Program-made: the position numbers and the translations under genes | In this document: positions 37,916 to 46,389 of the stretch, one piece after another | Numbering within the stretch: the first letter of the stretch is position 1 | Layout: the number at the start of each line of letters is the position of its first letter | Assembly: GCA_002205125.1 (NCBI GenBank) | Contig: NIOE01000007.1 | Coordinates: 372,001 to 436,000, forward strand | Length of the DNA stretch: 64,000 nt | Source of the DNA: Roseateles noduli | Lineage (GTDB): Bacteria; Pseudomonadota; Gammaproteobacteria; Burkholderiales; Burkholderiaceae_C | Direction: 5' to 3' | The notes under the pieces: model-generated | Seen by the model: the letters and a program-made list of their open reading frames with translations, nothing else | Databases searched by the model: none | Told to the model about the DNA's origin: nothing

Positions 37916-39010
37916 ATGAGCGCCCCCCTTCAGAACGACGTCTTCCTGCGCGCCTGCCTGCGCGAGCCCACCGAGTACACGCCCGTCTGGCTGATGCGCC
38001 AGGCCGGCCGCTACCTGCCCGAGTATCGCGACACGCGTGCCAAGGCCGGCAGCTTCATGGGCCTGGCGACCAACCGCGATTACGCCACCGAGGTCACCCT
38101 CCAGCCGCTGGAACGCTACCCGCTGGACGCGGCGATCCTGTTCAGCGACATCCTGACCGTCCCGGACGCGATGGGCCTGGGCCTGTCGTTCGCGCAGGGC
38201 GAGGGCCCGAAGTTCGAGAAGGTCGTCCGCGACGAAGCCGCCGTGAACGCCCTGGCCGTGCCGGACATGTACAAGCTGCGCTACGTGTTCGACGCGGTGA
38301 CGTCGATCCGCGGCGCGCTGAACGGCCGCGTGCCGCTGATCGGTTTCTCCGGCAGCCCGTGGACGCTGGCCTGCTACATGGTCGAGGGCGGCGGCTCCGA
38401 CGACTACCGCCACGTCAAGAGCCTGATGTACGCGCGTCCCGACCTGATGCACCGCATCCTGTCGATCAACGCCGACTCGGTCGCGGCCTACCTGAACGCA
38501 CAGATCGACGCCGGCGCGCAGGCCGTGATGGTCTTCGACTCCTGGGGCGGCGTGCTGGCCGACGGCCAGTTCCAGCAGTTCAGCCTGGCGTACTCGCGCC
38601 GCGTGCTGTCGCAGGTCAAGGGCGAACACGACGGTCGTCGCATTCCCAAGCTGCTGTTCACCAAGGGCGGCGGGCTGTGGCTGGACGAGATCGCCACCGC
38701 CGGCGCCGACGTCGTGGGCCTGGACTGGACGGTGAACCTCGGCCGCGCACGGGCGCAGGTGCAGGATCGCGTCGCGCTGCAAGGCAACCTCGATCCGAAC
38801 GTGCTGTTCGCGCCGCCGGCCGCGGTGCGCGAGCAGGCGCGCGCGGTGCTCGACAGCTTCGGCGCGCCGCAACGCGCAGACGGCGGCTGGGGTGGCCATG
38901 TGTTCAACCTGGGTCACGGCATCAGCCAGTTCACGCCGCCGGAAAGCGTGGCCGAACTGGTCGACGAAGTGCATAAGCATTCGCGCAAACTGCGCAAGGC
39001 CTCGGCGTAG
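37916..39010 (+). CDS. hemE: Uroporphyrinogen decarboxylase
   Basis: 364 residues. Decarboxylates the four acetate side chains of uroporphyrinogen III to give coproporphyrinogen III in haem synthesis. Signatures: [31 protein letters not shown] with the catalytic aspartate, [18 protein letters not shown], and [11 protein letters not shown] near the end. The gene precedes priA, as in many betaproteobacteria. Confidence 0.98.
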   Translation: MSAPLQNDVFLRACLREPTEYTPVWLMRQAGRYLPEYRDTRAKAGSFMGLATNRDYATEVTLQPLERYPLDAAILFSDILTVPDAMGLGLSFAQGEGPKFEKVVRDEAAVNALAVPDMYKLRYVFDAVTSIRGALNGRVPLIGFSGSPWTLACYMVEGGGSDDYRHVKSLMYARPDLMHRILSINADSVAAYLNAQIDAGAQAVMVFDSWGGVLADGQFQQFSLAYSRRVLSQVKGEHDGRRIPKLLFTKGGGLWLDEIATAGADVVGLDWTVNLGRARAQVQDRVALQGNLDPNVLFAPPAAVREQARAVLDSFGAPQRADGGWGGHVFNLGHGISQFTPPESVAELVDEVHKHSRKLRKASA

Positions 39011-39022
39011 TTATCCCCAAAT

Positions 39023-39056
39023 CCGTGCATGTCACCGAAACGCAGCACATGCACGG
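39023..39056. repeat. Perfect 10-bp inverted repeat after hemE
   Basis: CCGTGCATGT (39023-39032) and ACATGCACGG (39047-39056) are exact reverse complements separated by 14 bases. It is not followed by a T-run, so a protein-binding site or mRNA 3' hairpin are both possible. Confidence 0.7.
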
Positions 39057-39199
39057 GATCTGAGCTAGGGCTTTCCCCGATGGGCGCGTAAGTCGTTGAT
39101 TTCAAAGGCAGCATCGCGTTTCCCCAGGATTTGACGCCGACAGGCCTCCGCGGCGGCAATCCCGGCGGCTCCCGAAAAGCCGGGGCGTTTCCCACAAAG

Positions 39200-39208
39200 T
39201 TATCCACA
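39200..39208 (+). other. DnaA box (TTATCCACA)
   Basis: An exact match to the R1-type DnaA box TTATNCACA, 210 bases upstream of priA. A single perfect box plus one near match does not make an origin. It may be a regulatory DnaA site for priA. Confidence 0.5.
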
Positions 39209-39338
39209 GGCTTCAGGCCCCGTTGTGAACACCCTTGGAAATCAGGCACTTGGCGCGTTTTCCTCATGGTCGATGGAGACCGGGAGGGACGCGACGCCGC
39301 AGCACGCGGACGGCCAAGCGCGGGCGCTCCACGGGGCA

Positions 39339-39362
39339 GGGGGGATCCCTCCAGGACCCCCC
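39339..39362 (+). promoter_or_regulatory. GC hairpin in the priA leader
   Basis: GGGGGG-A-TCC pairs with GGA-CCCCCC across a 5-base loop (one bulged A). Located about 57 bases before the priA ATG, it could affect translation or elongation. No T-run follows. Confidence 0.35.
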
Positions 39363-39418
39363 AGCCCCATTCCGGCCCCACCGACACCCGCTGACGTCGA
39401 CACGGAGCAGCGATCAGG

Positions 39419-41590
39419 ATGAGCGAGTCCCCGTTGCGTCGCGTGCGGGTGGCCGTCGAGGCCCCCCAGCACAGCGGGCTGACCGAGCCGCTGGATTACC
39501 TCGGCCCGCAAGACTTGACCCCCGGCACCCTGGTGCATGTGACGCTGGGCCGCCGGGACGTGATGGGTCTGGTCTGGGACGACCTGCCCGAGGGCCAGGA
39601 CTTGCCCGAGGGCGAGCAGTTGCCGGAATCCGAGTTGCGTCCCGTCGGCGAGGCGCTGGACGCCTTGCCGCCGCTGTCGGACCGCTGGCGAAGGCTGGTG
39701 GAGTTCGCGGCCGGCTACTACCAGCGCAGCGTCGGCGAACTGGCGCTGGCGGTGCTGCCGCCGCAGCTGCGGGACCTCGATGCGAAACAGCTGCAAGCAC
39801 GGCTGAAGAAGCTCGACAAGGCGGAGGCCGAAGCGGCGAAGGCTGCCGCTGCTGCCGTGGTGGCGAATGCGGCCGCGACGACAGCCGAGACTGAATCGGG
39901 CGAGGCCGCGGACGCGACTGACGCGGCGGCTTCGGCGTCGGAGCGCCCGGCGCTGACCGCGCAGCAGCAGTCGGCGCTGGACGCGCTGGCGGAACTCGCC
40001 GCGCGCGAGGCACCGCAGCCCGCGCTGCTGTGGGGCCTGACCGGCAGTGGCAAGACCGAGATCTACCTGCGCGCCGCCGAGGCCGCGCTCGAACGCGGCC
40101 AGCAGGTGCTGGTGCTGGTGCCCGAGATCAACCTGACGCCGCAGCTGGAAGCGCGCTTCGCCGAACGCTTCGCGGGTCGCTCCATCGTGTCGCTGCACAG
40201 CGCGCTGACGCCGGCGCAGCGGCTGCGCAACTGGCTCGCCGCGCACCTGGGACGCGCGCAGCTGGTGCTCGGCACGCGGCTGGCGGTCTTCGCCTCGCTG
40301 CCGCGTCTCGGCCTGATCGTCGTCGACGAGGAGCACGACCCCTCGTACAAGCAGCAGGACGGCGCGCGCTATTCGGCGCGCGACCTGGCGGTCTATCGCG
40401 GCCACCTGGAGAAGGTGCCGGTGGTGCTCGGCTCGGCGACGCCGTCGCTGGAGAGCTGGCAGCACGCGCTGGGCGGACGCTACCGGCGCATCGACCTCAC
40501 CGAGCGCATCGGCGGCGGTGCGCTGCCGCGGGTGCGGCTCTTCGACATGAACCGGCTCGAACGCAAGAAGGGCGTCACGACGACGCTCTCCGTGCCGCTG
40601 CTGGACGCGCTGCGCAAACGCCTGGAGCGCGGCGAGCAGAGCCTGGTGTTCCTGAACCGCCGCGGCTACGCGCCGGTGCTGCACTGCGACCAGTGCAACT
40701 GGAAGAGCGACTGCCCGCATTGCAGCGCCCACCAGGTCTTCCACAAGGAGGACCGGACGCTGCGCTGCCACCACTGCGGCGTGACGACGCGCGTGCCGCG
40801 CGCCTGCCCGTCCTGCGGCAATCCGGACATCGCGCCGCTGGGTCGCGGCACGGAGCGGCTGGAAGAGCAGCTCGCGCAGGCGCTGCCCGGCGCACGCGTG
40901 GCCCGCATCGACGCGGACACGACGCGGCTCAAGGGCAGCCTGGAAACGCAGCTCGCGGCTGTCCACGAGGGCGACGTCGACATCCTGGTCGGCACGCAGA
41001 TGGTCGCCAAGGGCCACGACTTCCGCCGCATCACGCTGGTGGCGGCGGTGAACCCGGACGGCGCGCTGTTCAGCAGCGATTTCCGCGCGCCGGAGCGCCT
41101 GTTCTCATTGCTGATGCAGGCCGGCGGCCGCGCCGGGCGCGACGCCGCGCAGGCGGCCGCGAGCGAGATGTGGATCCAGACCTGGTACCCCGAGCATGCG
41201 CTCTACCAGTCGCTGCAGAAGCACGATTACGAGGCCTTCGCCGGCAGCCAGCTGCATGAGCGGATGACGGCCAACCTCCCGCCGTTCGCGCATCTGGCGC
41301 TGGTGCGCGCGGAGGGCCGCAGCGTCGAGGCCGCGCGCGACTTCCTGGTCGCGGCGCAGGAGGCGGCGCAGGCGCTGCCCTTGTCGCTCGGACTGCTGCT
41401 GTATCCGCCGGTGCCCATGGCCATCGCGCGCGTGGCCGACAGCGAGCGCTTCCAGATGCTGATCGAGGCCGGCAGCCGCGCGCAGCTGCTGCGTTTCCTG
41501 CGGGCCTGGTTGCCCGAGCTGCACGCGCTCAAACGCCGTCAGAAGGGCCTGACGCGGTGGGCGGTGGATGTGGATCCTCTGGCAATCTGA
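39419..41590 (+). CDS. priA: Primosomal replication protein N' (helicase)
   Basis: 723 residues. PriA recognises stalled forks and reloads the replisome. The N-terminal 3'-DNA-binding domain opens RRVRVAVEAPQHSGLTEPLDY. The helicase core has Walker A LTGSGKTE, DEEH in VVDEEHDPSYKQQD, and SATPSLESW. The zinc-binding insertion has eight cysteines (CDQCNWKSDCPHC and CHHCGVTTRVPRACPSCG). Unusual is an Ala/Glu-rich insertion of about 45 residues near positions 138-180, between the DNA-binding and helicase domains. Confidence 0.98.
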   Translation: MSESPLRRVRVAVEAPQHSGLTEPLDYLGPQDLTPGTLVHVTLGRRDVMGLVWDDLPEGQDLPEGEQLPESELRPVGEALDALPPLSDRWRRLVEFAAGYYQRSVGELALAVLPPQLRDLDAKQLQARLKKLDKAEAEAAKAAAAAVVANAAATTAETESGEAADATDAAASASERPALTAQQQSALDALAELAAREAPQPALLWGLTGSGKTEIYLRAAEAALERGQQVLVLVPEINLTPQLEARFAERFAGRSIVSLHSALTPAQRLRNWLAAHLGRAQLVLGTRLAVFASLPRLGLIVVDEEHDPSYKQQDGARYSARDLAVYRGHLEKVPVVLGSATPSLESWQHALGGRYRRIDLTERIGGGALPRVRLFDMNRLERKKGVTTTLSVPLLDALRKRLERGEQSLVFLNRRGYAPVLHCDQCNWKSDCPHCSAHQVFHKEDRTLRCHHCGVTTRVPRACPSCGNPDIAPLGRGTERLEEQLAQALPGARVARIDADTTRLKGSLETQLAAVHEGDVDILVGTQMVAKGHDFRRITLVAAVNPDGALFSSDFRAPERLFSLLMQAGGRAGRDAAQAAASEMWIQTWYPEHALYQSLQKHDYEAFAGSQLHERMTANLPPFAHLALVRAEGRSVEAARDFLVAAQEAAQALPLSLGLLLYPPVPMAIARVADSERFQMLIEAGSRAQLLRFLRAWLPELHALKRRQKGLTRWAVDVDPLAI

Positions 41591-41610
41591 GCAGCCCGGC
41601 GCGGGGCTGC
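41591..41610. terminator. Hairpin between convergent priA and response-regulator genes
   Basis: GCAGCCC and GGGCTGC form a 7-bp stem with a 6-base loop, filling the 23-base gap between the two stops. It could serve both strands; T-runs are absent. Confidence 0.45.
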
Positions 41611-41613
41611 GGC

Positions 41614-42333
41614 TCAGAGCAGTCGGGCGAGCGCTTCTTCGAGAATCGGCCACGCGCTGCGTGCGGCGGCGAGAGCGTCCTCCGAGCCCGTCGCGGCCTT
41701 CTCCGCATCCAGCTCCAGCTGCCGGGCGACTTCAGCCGCCTCGGCGTGCCCCAGCGTCAGCAGCACGCTCTTGAGGCTGTGCGCGAGGTGCCGCAGCTTG
41801 ACGTGCTCGCCGCGCTCGCAGGCGAGGCGGCCGGCGGCGATGTCCAGCGGGAATTGCAGGCGGCAGCGCGCCAGGAAGGCCTGGTACAGCGCGGCGTTGC
41901 CGCCGAAGTACTGCTCGATGGCGGCCTGATGGATGGACGGCATGGCAGCCGGCGGCGGCGCGTCGCGCAGTCCGTCCAGGCACGATTGCAGATCGCCGAG
42001 CGAGCACGGCTTCGACAGGAATCGCGTGACGCCGAGCGCCTCCAGCTGCTCCCGCACCGCCGGGTTGATGCCCGCGCTGAACACGGCCAACCGCGCGTTG
42101 CCGCGCAATTCGGGCCGTTGCTTGAGCGTCTGCAGCAGATCGAGGCCGTGCCGGCCCGGCAGCATCAGGTCGCTGATGACCAGGTCGAAGCTCTGCGTCG
42201 CGAGCGCCAGCAGCGCCTCGTCCACGGAGATGCAGGCCTGCATGCGCACTTCGTCGTCTTCCAGGGCCATGGAGACGAAGCGCTGCAGGGTGGTGTCGTC
42301 CTCCACCAGGAGGACCCGGACACGGGACGCCAT
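41614..42333 (-). CDS. Response regulator with C-terminal Hpt domain
   Basis: 239 residues. An N-terminal receiver (VRVLLVEDDTTLQRFV with the acidic pair, phospho-acceptor Asp in LVISDLMLPG, and FLSKPC with the lysine) is joined to a histidine phosphotransfer domain whose acceptor His lies in LRHLAHSLKSVLLTLG. No DNA-binding output is present, so it probably passes phosphate on. The ATG at 42333 is chosen; a TTG at 42366 overlapping the upstream stop would add 11 residues. Second gene after the HTH-receiver regulator. Confidence 0.88.
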   Translation of the reverse strand: MASRVRVLLVEDDTTLQRFVSMALEDDEVRMQACISVDEALLALATQSFDLVISDLMLPGRHGLDLLQTLKQRPELRGNARLAVFSAGINPAVREQLEALGVTRFLSKPCSLGDLQSCLDGLRDAPPPAAMPSIHQAAIEQYFGGNAALYQAFLARCRLQFPLDIAAGRLACERGEHVKLRHLAHSLKSVLLTLGHAEAAEVARQLELDAEKAATGSEDALAAARSAWPILEEALARLL

Positions 42334-42362
42334 GATCAGGAAACCGCCGACATCAACCGGCT

Positions 42363-43010
42363 TCAACCGGCATATTGCGGCTGGCGGGCCTGGATACGCT
42401 GGACGGCGGCGCTGAGCAGCGGCGGCAGGTCGGTCACGAGGCGCGGCTTGTGCACCAGCGGCAGCCCGGCCAGCGCGAAGGCGTAGGGCGCCCGCTGCTG
42501 CTCGTCGAGCGCGGTGACGAAGATCAGTTCGCTGTTGGCGAACTGCGGCTGCGAGCGCAGGCTGGTCACCAGCGCCGCGCCGTCGATGCCGGGCAGCAGG
42601 ATGTCGACCAGGAGGATTTCCGGCTGCAACTGGCCGTACATGACCAAGCCGCCGATGCCGTCGTTGGCGGTGTGCAGGTCCAGGTCGGGGAACTCCTGCT
42701 GCGCCAGCAGCATGACGAGGTTCTGGTAGTGGACCGAGTCCTCGATCAGCAGCGCCTTCAGGCGCGGCGGGGCGCCGTCGCCGGGCGACAGGTCGGCCGG
42801 CTTGGTCGGCGCCAGGCCGCGGCCGGTCAGCCAGGCGTCCAGCGACGCCCGCAGGATCCGGCGGTGGCCGCCGGGCGTGCGCCAGGCCTGCAGCTCGCCG
42901 CGGTCGACCATCAACTGCACCGATCGGACGGCCATGCCGAGGCGCTGCGCGACTTCACGCGTGCTGAAATCCTCTTGCATGTCGTCGGGTGTACGGGCAA
43001 TAGCAGTCAT
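42363..43010 (-). CDS. Response regulator with N-terminal MerR/excisionase-type HTH
   Basis: 215 residues in an unusual order: an excisionase/MerR-like helix-turn-helix (residues 14-60, STREVAQRLGMAVRSVQLMV, RTPGGHRRILRASLDAWL) precedes a receiver domain (LKALLIEDSVHYQNLV, phospho-Asp in ILLVDILLPGIDG). Most response regulators carry the receiver first. It is divergent from the solute-binding protein and kinase genes and so probably belongs with them. ATG 43010 is used; ATG 42980 is an alternative. Confidence 0.87.
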   Translation of the reverse strand: MTAIARTPDDMQEDFSTREVAQRLGMAVRSVQLMVDRGELQAWRTPGGHRRILRASLDAWLTGRGLAPTKPADLSPGDGAPPRLKALLIEDSVHYQNLVMLLAQQEFPDLDLHTANDGIGGLVMYGQLQPEILLVDILLPGIDGAALVTSLRSQPQFANSELIFVTALDEQQRAPYAFALAGLPLVHKPRLVTDLPPLLSAAVQRIQARQPQYAG

Positions 43011-43164
43011 GAGTCAATTTTGCCGAATTAACCAAACATGTAGGTGGGCAATATCCCCAGTTATAAGCGATAAAAGTGATATCGGGTGTGACTTCGGTGG
43101 GGTGGGGGCTTCCCTCGCGCTCGCGAGGGGCGAACTCTGGTGCAATCCGGCCAGAGGAGATGCG
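43011..43164. promoter_or_regulatory. AT-rich divergent promoter region with palindrome
   Basis: Between the divergent signalling genes lies an unusually AT-rich stretch (43015-43085, with TTATAA and GATAAA). A perfect 8-bp inverted repeat CCCTCGCG/CGCGAGGG follows (43112-43129, 2-base centre). The palindrome lies about 35 bases before the solute-binding protein ATG, a plausible operator or leader hairpin. Confidence 0.5.
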
Positions 43165-44046
43165 ATGACGAAGCGATGGACCGGACAGGCCGCGACGGTC
43201 CGGCTGGCCCGGATCTGGGCGGCGGGATGGCTCGCGGCGATGACGGGAGCGATGACCGGGGCGTGGAGCGCCACGGCGTCCGCGCCTGAGGCCGCGCCTG
43301 CGTCGGTGAACGCCGGCGCCGCCGGCTCGGTGCTGCAGCGTGTCCTCGCCAACGGCGTGCTGCGGGTCTGCATCTGGCCGGACTACTACGGCGTCACCTA
43401 CCGCCATCCGCGCGACGAGACGCTCAGCGGCATCGACATCGACCTGTCCAACGAGCTGGCCAAGGAGCTGGGCGTCCGGCTGCGCTACGTCGAATCCTCG
43501 TTCCAGCGCCTGATCCCCGACCTGGAAGGCGAGCGCTGCGACGTGGCGATGTTCGCGGTCGCAGTGCTGCCGCAGCGCGCGGTGGCGCTGTCCTTCACGA
43601 AGCCCTACCTGCAGAGCGACATCTACGCCGTGGCGAGCCGCGCGAGCCGCGTGGTCAAGCGCTGGGAGGACATCGACCAGGCGGGCGTGGTGGTGGCCGT
43701 GCAGGCCGGCACCTCGACGGAGCGGGTGATGCGCGAGTCGCTCAAGCGCGCGACGCTGCACGTGGTGCAGCCGCCCGCGACGCGCGAGCGAGAGCTGGAG
43801 TCCGGCCGCGCCGACGTCTTCATGACCGACTATCCCTACAGCCGGCGGATGCTGGACAACGCGGACTGGGCGCAGCTGATCGCGTCGCCCCGGCCCTTCC
43901 ACGTCCTGCCGTATGCCTACGCGATCAAGCGCGGCGACGCCGGGTGGCTGGCGCGGCTGGATGAATTCGTTGCGCGGATCAAGCGCGACGGGCGGCTGCG
44001 CGCCGCCGCCGAGCGCCACGGCCTGGGCGCGATCGTGGTGCCCTGA
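43165..44046 (+). CDS. Periplasmic solute-binding protein, family 3
   Basis: 293 residues: an N-terminal export signal (RLARIWAAGWLAAMTGAMTG) then a PF00497-type amino-acid-binding fold (LRVCIWPDYYGVTYRHP, LSGIDIDLSNELAKELGV, FTKPYLQSDIYAV, VVAVQAGTSTERVM). No permease or ATPase is nearby; the next gene, 15 bases on, is a sensor kinase. It therefore more likely senses a ligand for signalling than feeds a transporter. Strong ribosome site AGAGGAGA. Confidence 0.9.
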   Translation: MTKRWTGQAATVRLARIWAAGWLAAMTGAMTGAWSATASAPEAAPASVNAGAAGSVLQRVLANGVLRVCIWPDYYGVTYRHPRDETLSGIDIDLSNELAKELGVRLRYVESSFQRLIPDLEGERCDVAMFAVAVLPQRAVALSFTKPYLQSDIYAVASRASRVVKRWEDIDQAGVVVAVQAGTSTERVMRESLKRATLHVVQPPATRERELESGRADVFMTDYPYSRRMLDNADWAQLIASPRPFHVLPYAYAIKRGDAGWLARLDEFVARIKRDGRLRAAAERHGLGAIVVP

Positions 44047-44061
44047 GGCACAGTCGCAGCG

Positions 44062-46248
44062 ATGCTCGGTCCCGCCGTCCGGTCCCTCCTGCGCCTGCGC
44101 CGCGCCACGCTGTGGGCGGGCGTGGCCGTGGGCGCGGGGACGCTGGCCGGGCTGATCGGTCCAGCCTGGGTCGGACGCCAGGAGGCGATCGACGAGGCGC
44201 GCGCCCGCGGCGCGCTGCTGGCGCAGGTGCTGGAGAGCGACGCGAGCCGCACGATCGAGACCGCCTCGCTGTCGCTGCACGCCATCGGCGACGGGCTGAC
44301 GCGCACGGTGGCGGATCCGCACGAGGCGCAGCACCTCGAGGAACACTTCAGCCATGTGTTGGTCGGCATGCCCTTCATCCGCAGCGTGTCGTTGCTGGAC
44401 ACGCGCGGGCGGGTGCTGATCAGCACGAACGCCGACGAGATCGGACTGGAGATCCCGCTGGACGACTTCGGCCGCCTGCCCGGGCCGGACCGCGACATGC
44501 TGATGCCGCTGAAGCCGGGACGCGGATTGGCGGACCTCGCGCGCGGACGCGGGGCGCGGGGCTCGCCGGTCGGCATGCTGCCGCTGCTGCTGCAACTGCC
44601 GCAGGCGCCGGACGAGCCCGCCGGCGGCGCGTCCTCGCCCACGCCGCTGGGCATCTCGCCGGGCACGCGCGAGGAGGACCCGCGCTGGCTGCTGGCGCTG
44701 ATCAACCCGGACGCGCTGACGCAGGTCCAGCAGCGCGCGCTGCCCAACGGCCGCAGCGCGGCGTGGCTGGCGTCGACCGACGGCCAGCTGCTCGCCGCGA
44801 TGGAGACGCTGCATCAGCTGCCCGGCCAGCGGCTGGACGGCCATCCGGCCTTCGACGGCCTGCGTCGCGGGCGCGAGCACGACACCTACATCGGTGCCGG
44901 CGCGCTGCCGGGCGAGGTCATCGTCGCGTACCGCGCGGCGCCGCGGCGGCCGCTGATCGTGGGCGTCGAGCAGTCGATCGAGGAGGTGCTGGCCCGCTGG
45001 CACGCGGGCCTGCGCTGGCTGCTGCTGATCGGCTCGCTGGCGCTGGCGCTGATCGCGCTGGCGACGATCACCGTGCGGCGCAGCCTGCAGGCGCGCGCGG
45101 AGGCGATGGAGGCGCTGGAGGGCGCGCACGAGCAGCTCGCCGATCGCGAGCGCGACATGCGCGTGCTGCTGAAGAGCGTGCAGGAGGTGATCTTCCGGAC
45201 CAATCCGGGCGGGACGCTGACTTTCGTGAATGCGCGCTGGACGACGCTGCACCGCGGCCGCCCGGACGAAGCCGTCGGACGCCGGCTGGCCGACATCGCC
45301 GAGCCGGCCGACCGCGAGGCGGTGGCGAGCCTGTTCGGCGGGGACGAGGGCGTTCGCAGCGTTGAAGCGACGATCCGGAACGGGGAGGGCGCACCGCGCC
45401 GCTACCAGATCGCGACGGTGCCGCTGCGCCGCGACGGCGAGCTGCTCGGCTACGCCGGCAGCGCGGTCGACATCACCGAGCGCGCCGCCGCCGAGCGCCT
45501 GACGCGCCAGGCGCGCGACGCGGCGGAGGAGGCCTCGCGGACCAAGACGGAGTTCCTCGCGAACATCAGCCACGAGCTGCGCACGCCGCTGCAATCGATC
45601 CTCGGTTTCTCAGAGCTCGGCATGATGCGCAGCGGTGGGCAGGAGCGGTTGCAGGCGATGTTCTCGGACATCCACGGCTCCGGGCAGCGGATGCTGGCGC
45701 TGGTCAACGACCTGCTGGACGCGTCCAAGCTCGATGCCGTCGGCGCGCTGGAACTGCGGGCGGAGGACCTGCGCGAGCCGGTCGACGCCGTGATGCGCGA
45801 GCTCGCCCCGCTGACCGCGAAGCGCCACCTCACGCTGGCCGTCGACCTGCCCGCGCCGATGCCGGGCCGCGTGGATCCTCTGCGCTTCCAGCAGGCGGTG
45901 CGCAACGTGCTGGCCAACGCCATCAAGTTCGCGCCGCAGGGCGGTACCATCGAACTCCGCGGCGGTCGCACGCCCGAAGGCGCGCTGCACCTGTGCGTCG
46001 CCGACCGGGGACCAGGCATCCCGTCCGACGAGCTCGAACGCATCTTCGATCCCTTCGTCCAGTCGAGCGCGACCAAGGACGGCTCAGGCGGTACCGGACT
46101 CGGTCTGCCGATCAGCCGGCGGATCGTCGAGATGCACGGCGGGCAGCTGTACGCTCAGAATCGCGATGGCGGTGGCGCAGAGTTCCACCTGATCCTCCCC
46201 GCGCACGACACGCCGGCGGCGGGGAGCGAGGCCCAGGCGGCCGATTGA
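44062..46248 (+). CDS. Membrane PAS-containing sensor histidine kinase
   Basis: 728 residues: membrane helix about 18-38, an extracytoplasmic sensor region to about 310, a second helix (LLLIGSLALALIALATI), a PAS domain (VQEVIFRTNPGGTLTFVNARW), HisKA with phospho-acceptor H504 in FLANISHELRTPL, and an HATPase domain (NVLANAIKFAPQGG, GPGIP, GTGLGLPISRRIVEMHGG). No receiver is attached, so the divergent Hpt and HTH regulators are likely partners. It is probably co-transcribed with the solute-binding protein. Confidence 0.94.
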   Translation: MLGPAVRSLLRLRRATLWAGVAVGAGTLAGLIGPAWVGRQEAIDEARARGALLAQVLESDASRTIETASLSLHAIGDGLTRTVADPHEAQHLEEHFSHVLVGMPFIRSVSLLDTRGRVLISTNADEIGLEIPLDDFGRLPGPDRDMLMPLKPGRGLADLARGRGARGSPVGMLPLLLQLPQAPDEPAGGASSPTPLGISPGTREEDPRWLLALINPDALTQVQQRALPNGRSAAWLASTDGQLLAAMETLHQLPGQRLDGHPAFDGLRRGREHDTYIGAGALPGEVIVAYRAAPRRPLIVGVEQSIEEVLARWHAGLRWLLLIGSLALALIALATITVRRSLQARAEAMEALEGAHEQLADRERDMRVLLKSVQEVIFRTNPGGTLTFVNARWTTLHRGRPDEAVGRRLADIAEPADREAVASLFGGDEGVRSVEATIRNGEGAPRRYQIATVPLRRDGELLGYAGSAVDITERAAAERLTRQARDAAEEASRTKTEFLANISHELRTPLQSILGFSELGMMRSGGQERLQAMFSDIHGSGQRMLALVNDLLDASKLDAVGALELRAEDLREPVDAVMRELAPLTAKRHLTLAVDLPAPMPGRVDPLRFQQAVRNVLANAIKFAPQGGTIELRGGRTPEGALHLCVADRGPGIPSDELERIFDPFVQSSATKDGSGGTGLGLPISRRIVEMHGGQLYAQNRDGGGAEFHLILPAHDTPAAGSEAQAAD

Positions 46249-46389
46249 AGGCGTCCTGTCGACCGCGCCTTGTCCCCTGATCGAGGGGGCCGCGTGGGAC
46301 CTGTGAGGCCCCGTCCGACAGCCACTTCACGCGCGCTGTGCCATCCTTGCCAACGGTTCGTGCCGATGGGACGGCACCAGGAGCACACC

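Larger units (their letters stand above)
39011..39418. other. 408-base hemE-priA intergenic region with DnaA-box match and structured leader
   Basis: There is no convincing gene. It holds TTATCCCCA (39011-39019, 8/9 to the DnaA box) directly after the hemE stop and a perfect box TTATCCACA (39200-39208). A perfect 10-bp inverted repeat lies at 39023-39056. A GGGGGG/CCCCCC hairpin with a bulge (39339-39362) sits about 57 bases before priA. An 87-codon plus-strand frame (39131-39394) is low-complexity and not believed. Confidence 0.6.

Noticed and set aside
39200-39208. The chromosomal replication origin at the DnaA box
   Set aside because: One perfect box and one near match, no AT-rich unwinding region and no dnaA or dnaN in the window.
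39131-39394. An 87-codon frame in the hemE-priA gap
   Set aside because: Low-complexity Gly/Arg/Pro sequence, no ribosome site and no resemblance to a protein family.
42955-45594. An 879-codon minus-strand frame opposite the solute-binding protein and kinase
   Set aside because: Low-complexity Arg/Ala/Gly sequence with no motif; the plus strand carries recognisable receptor and kinase domains.
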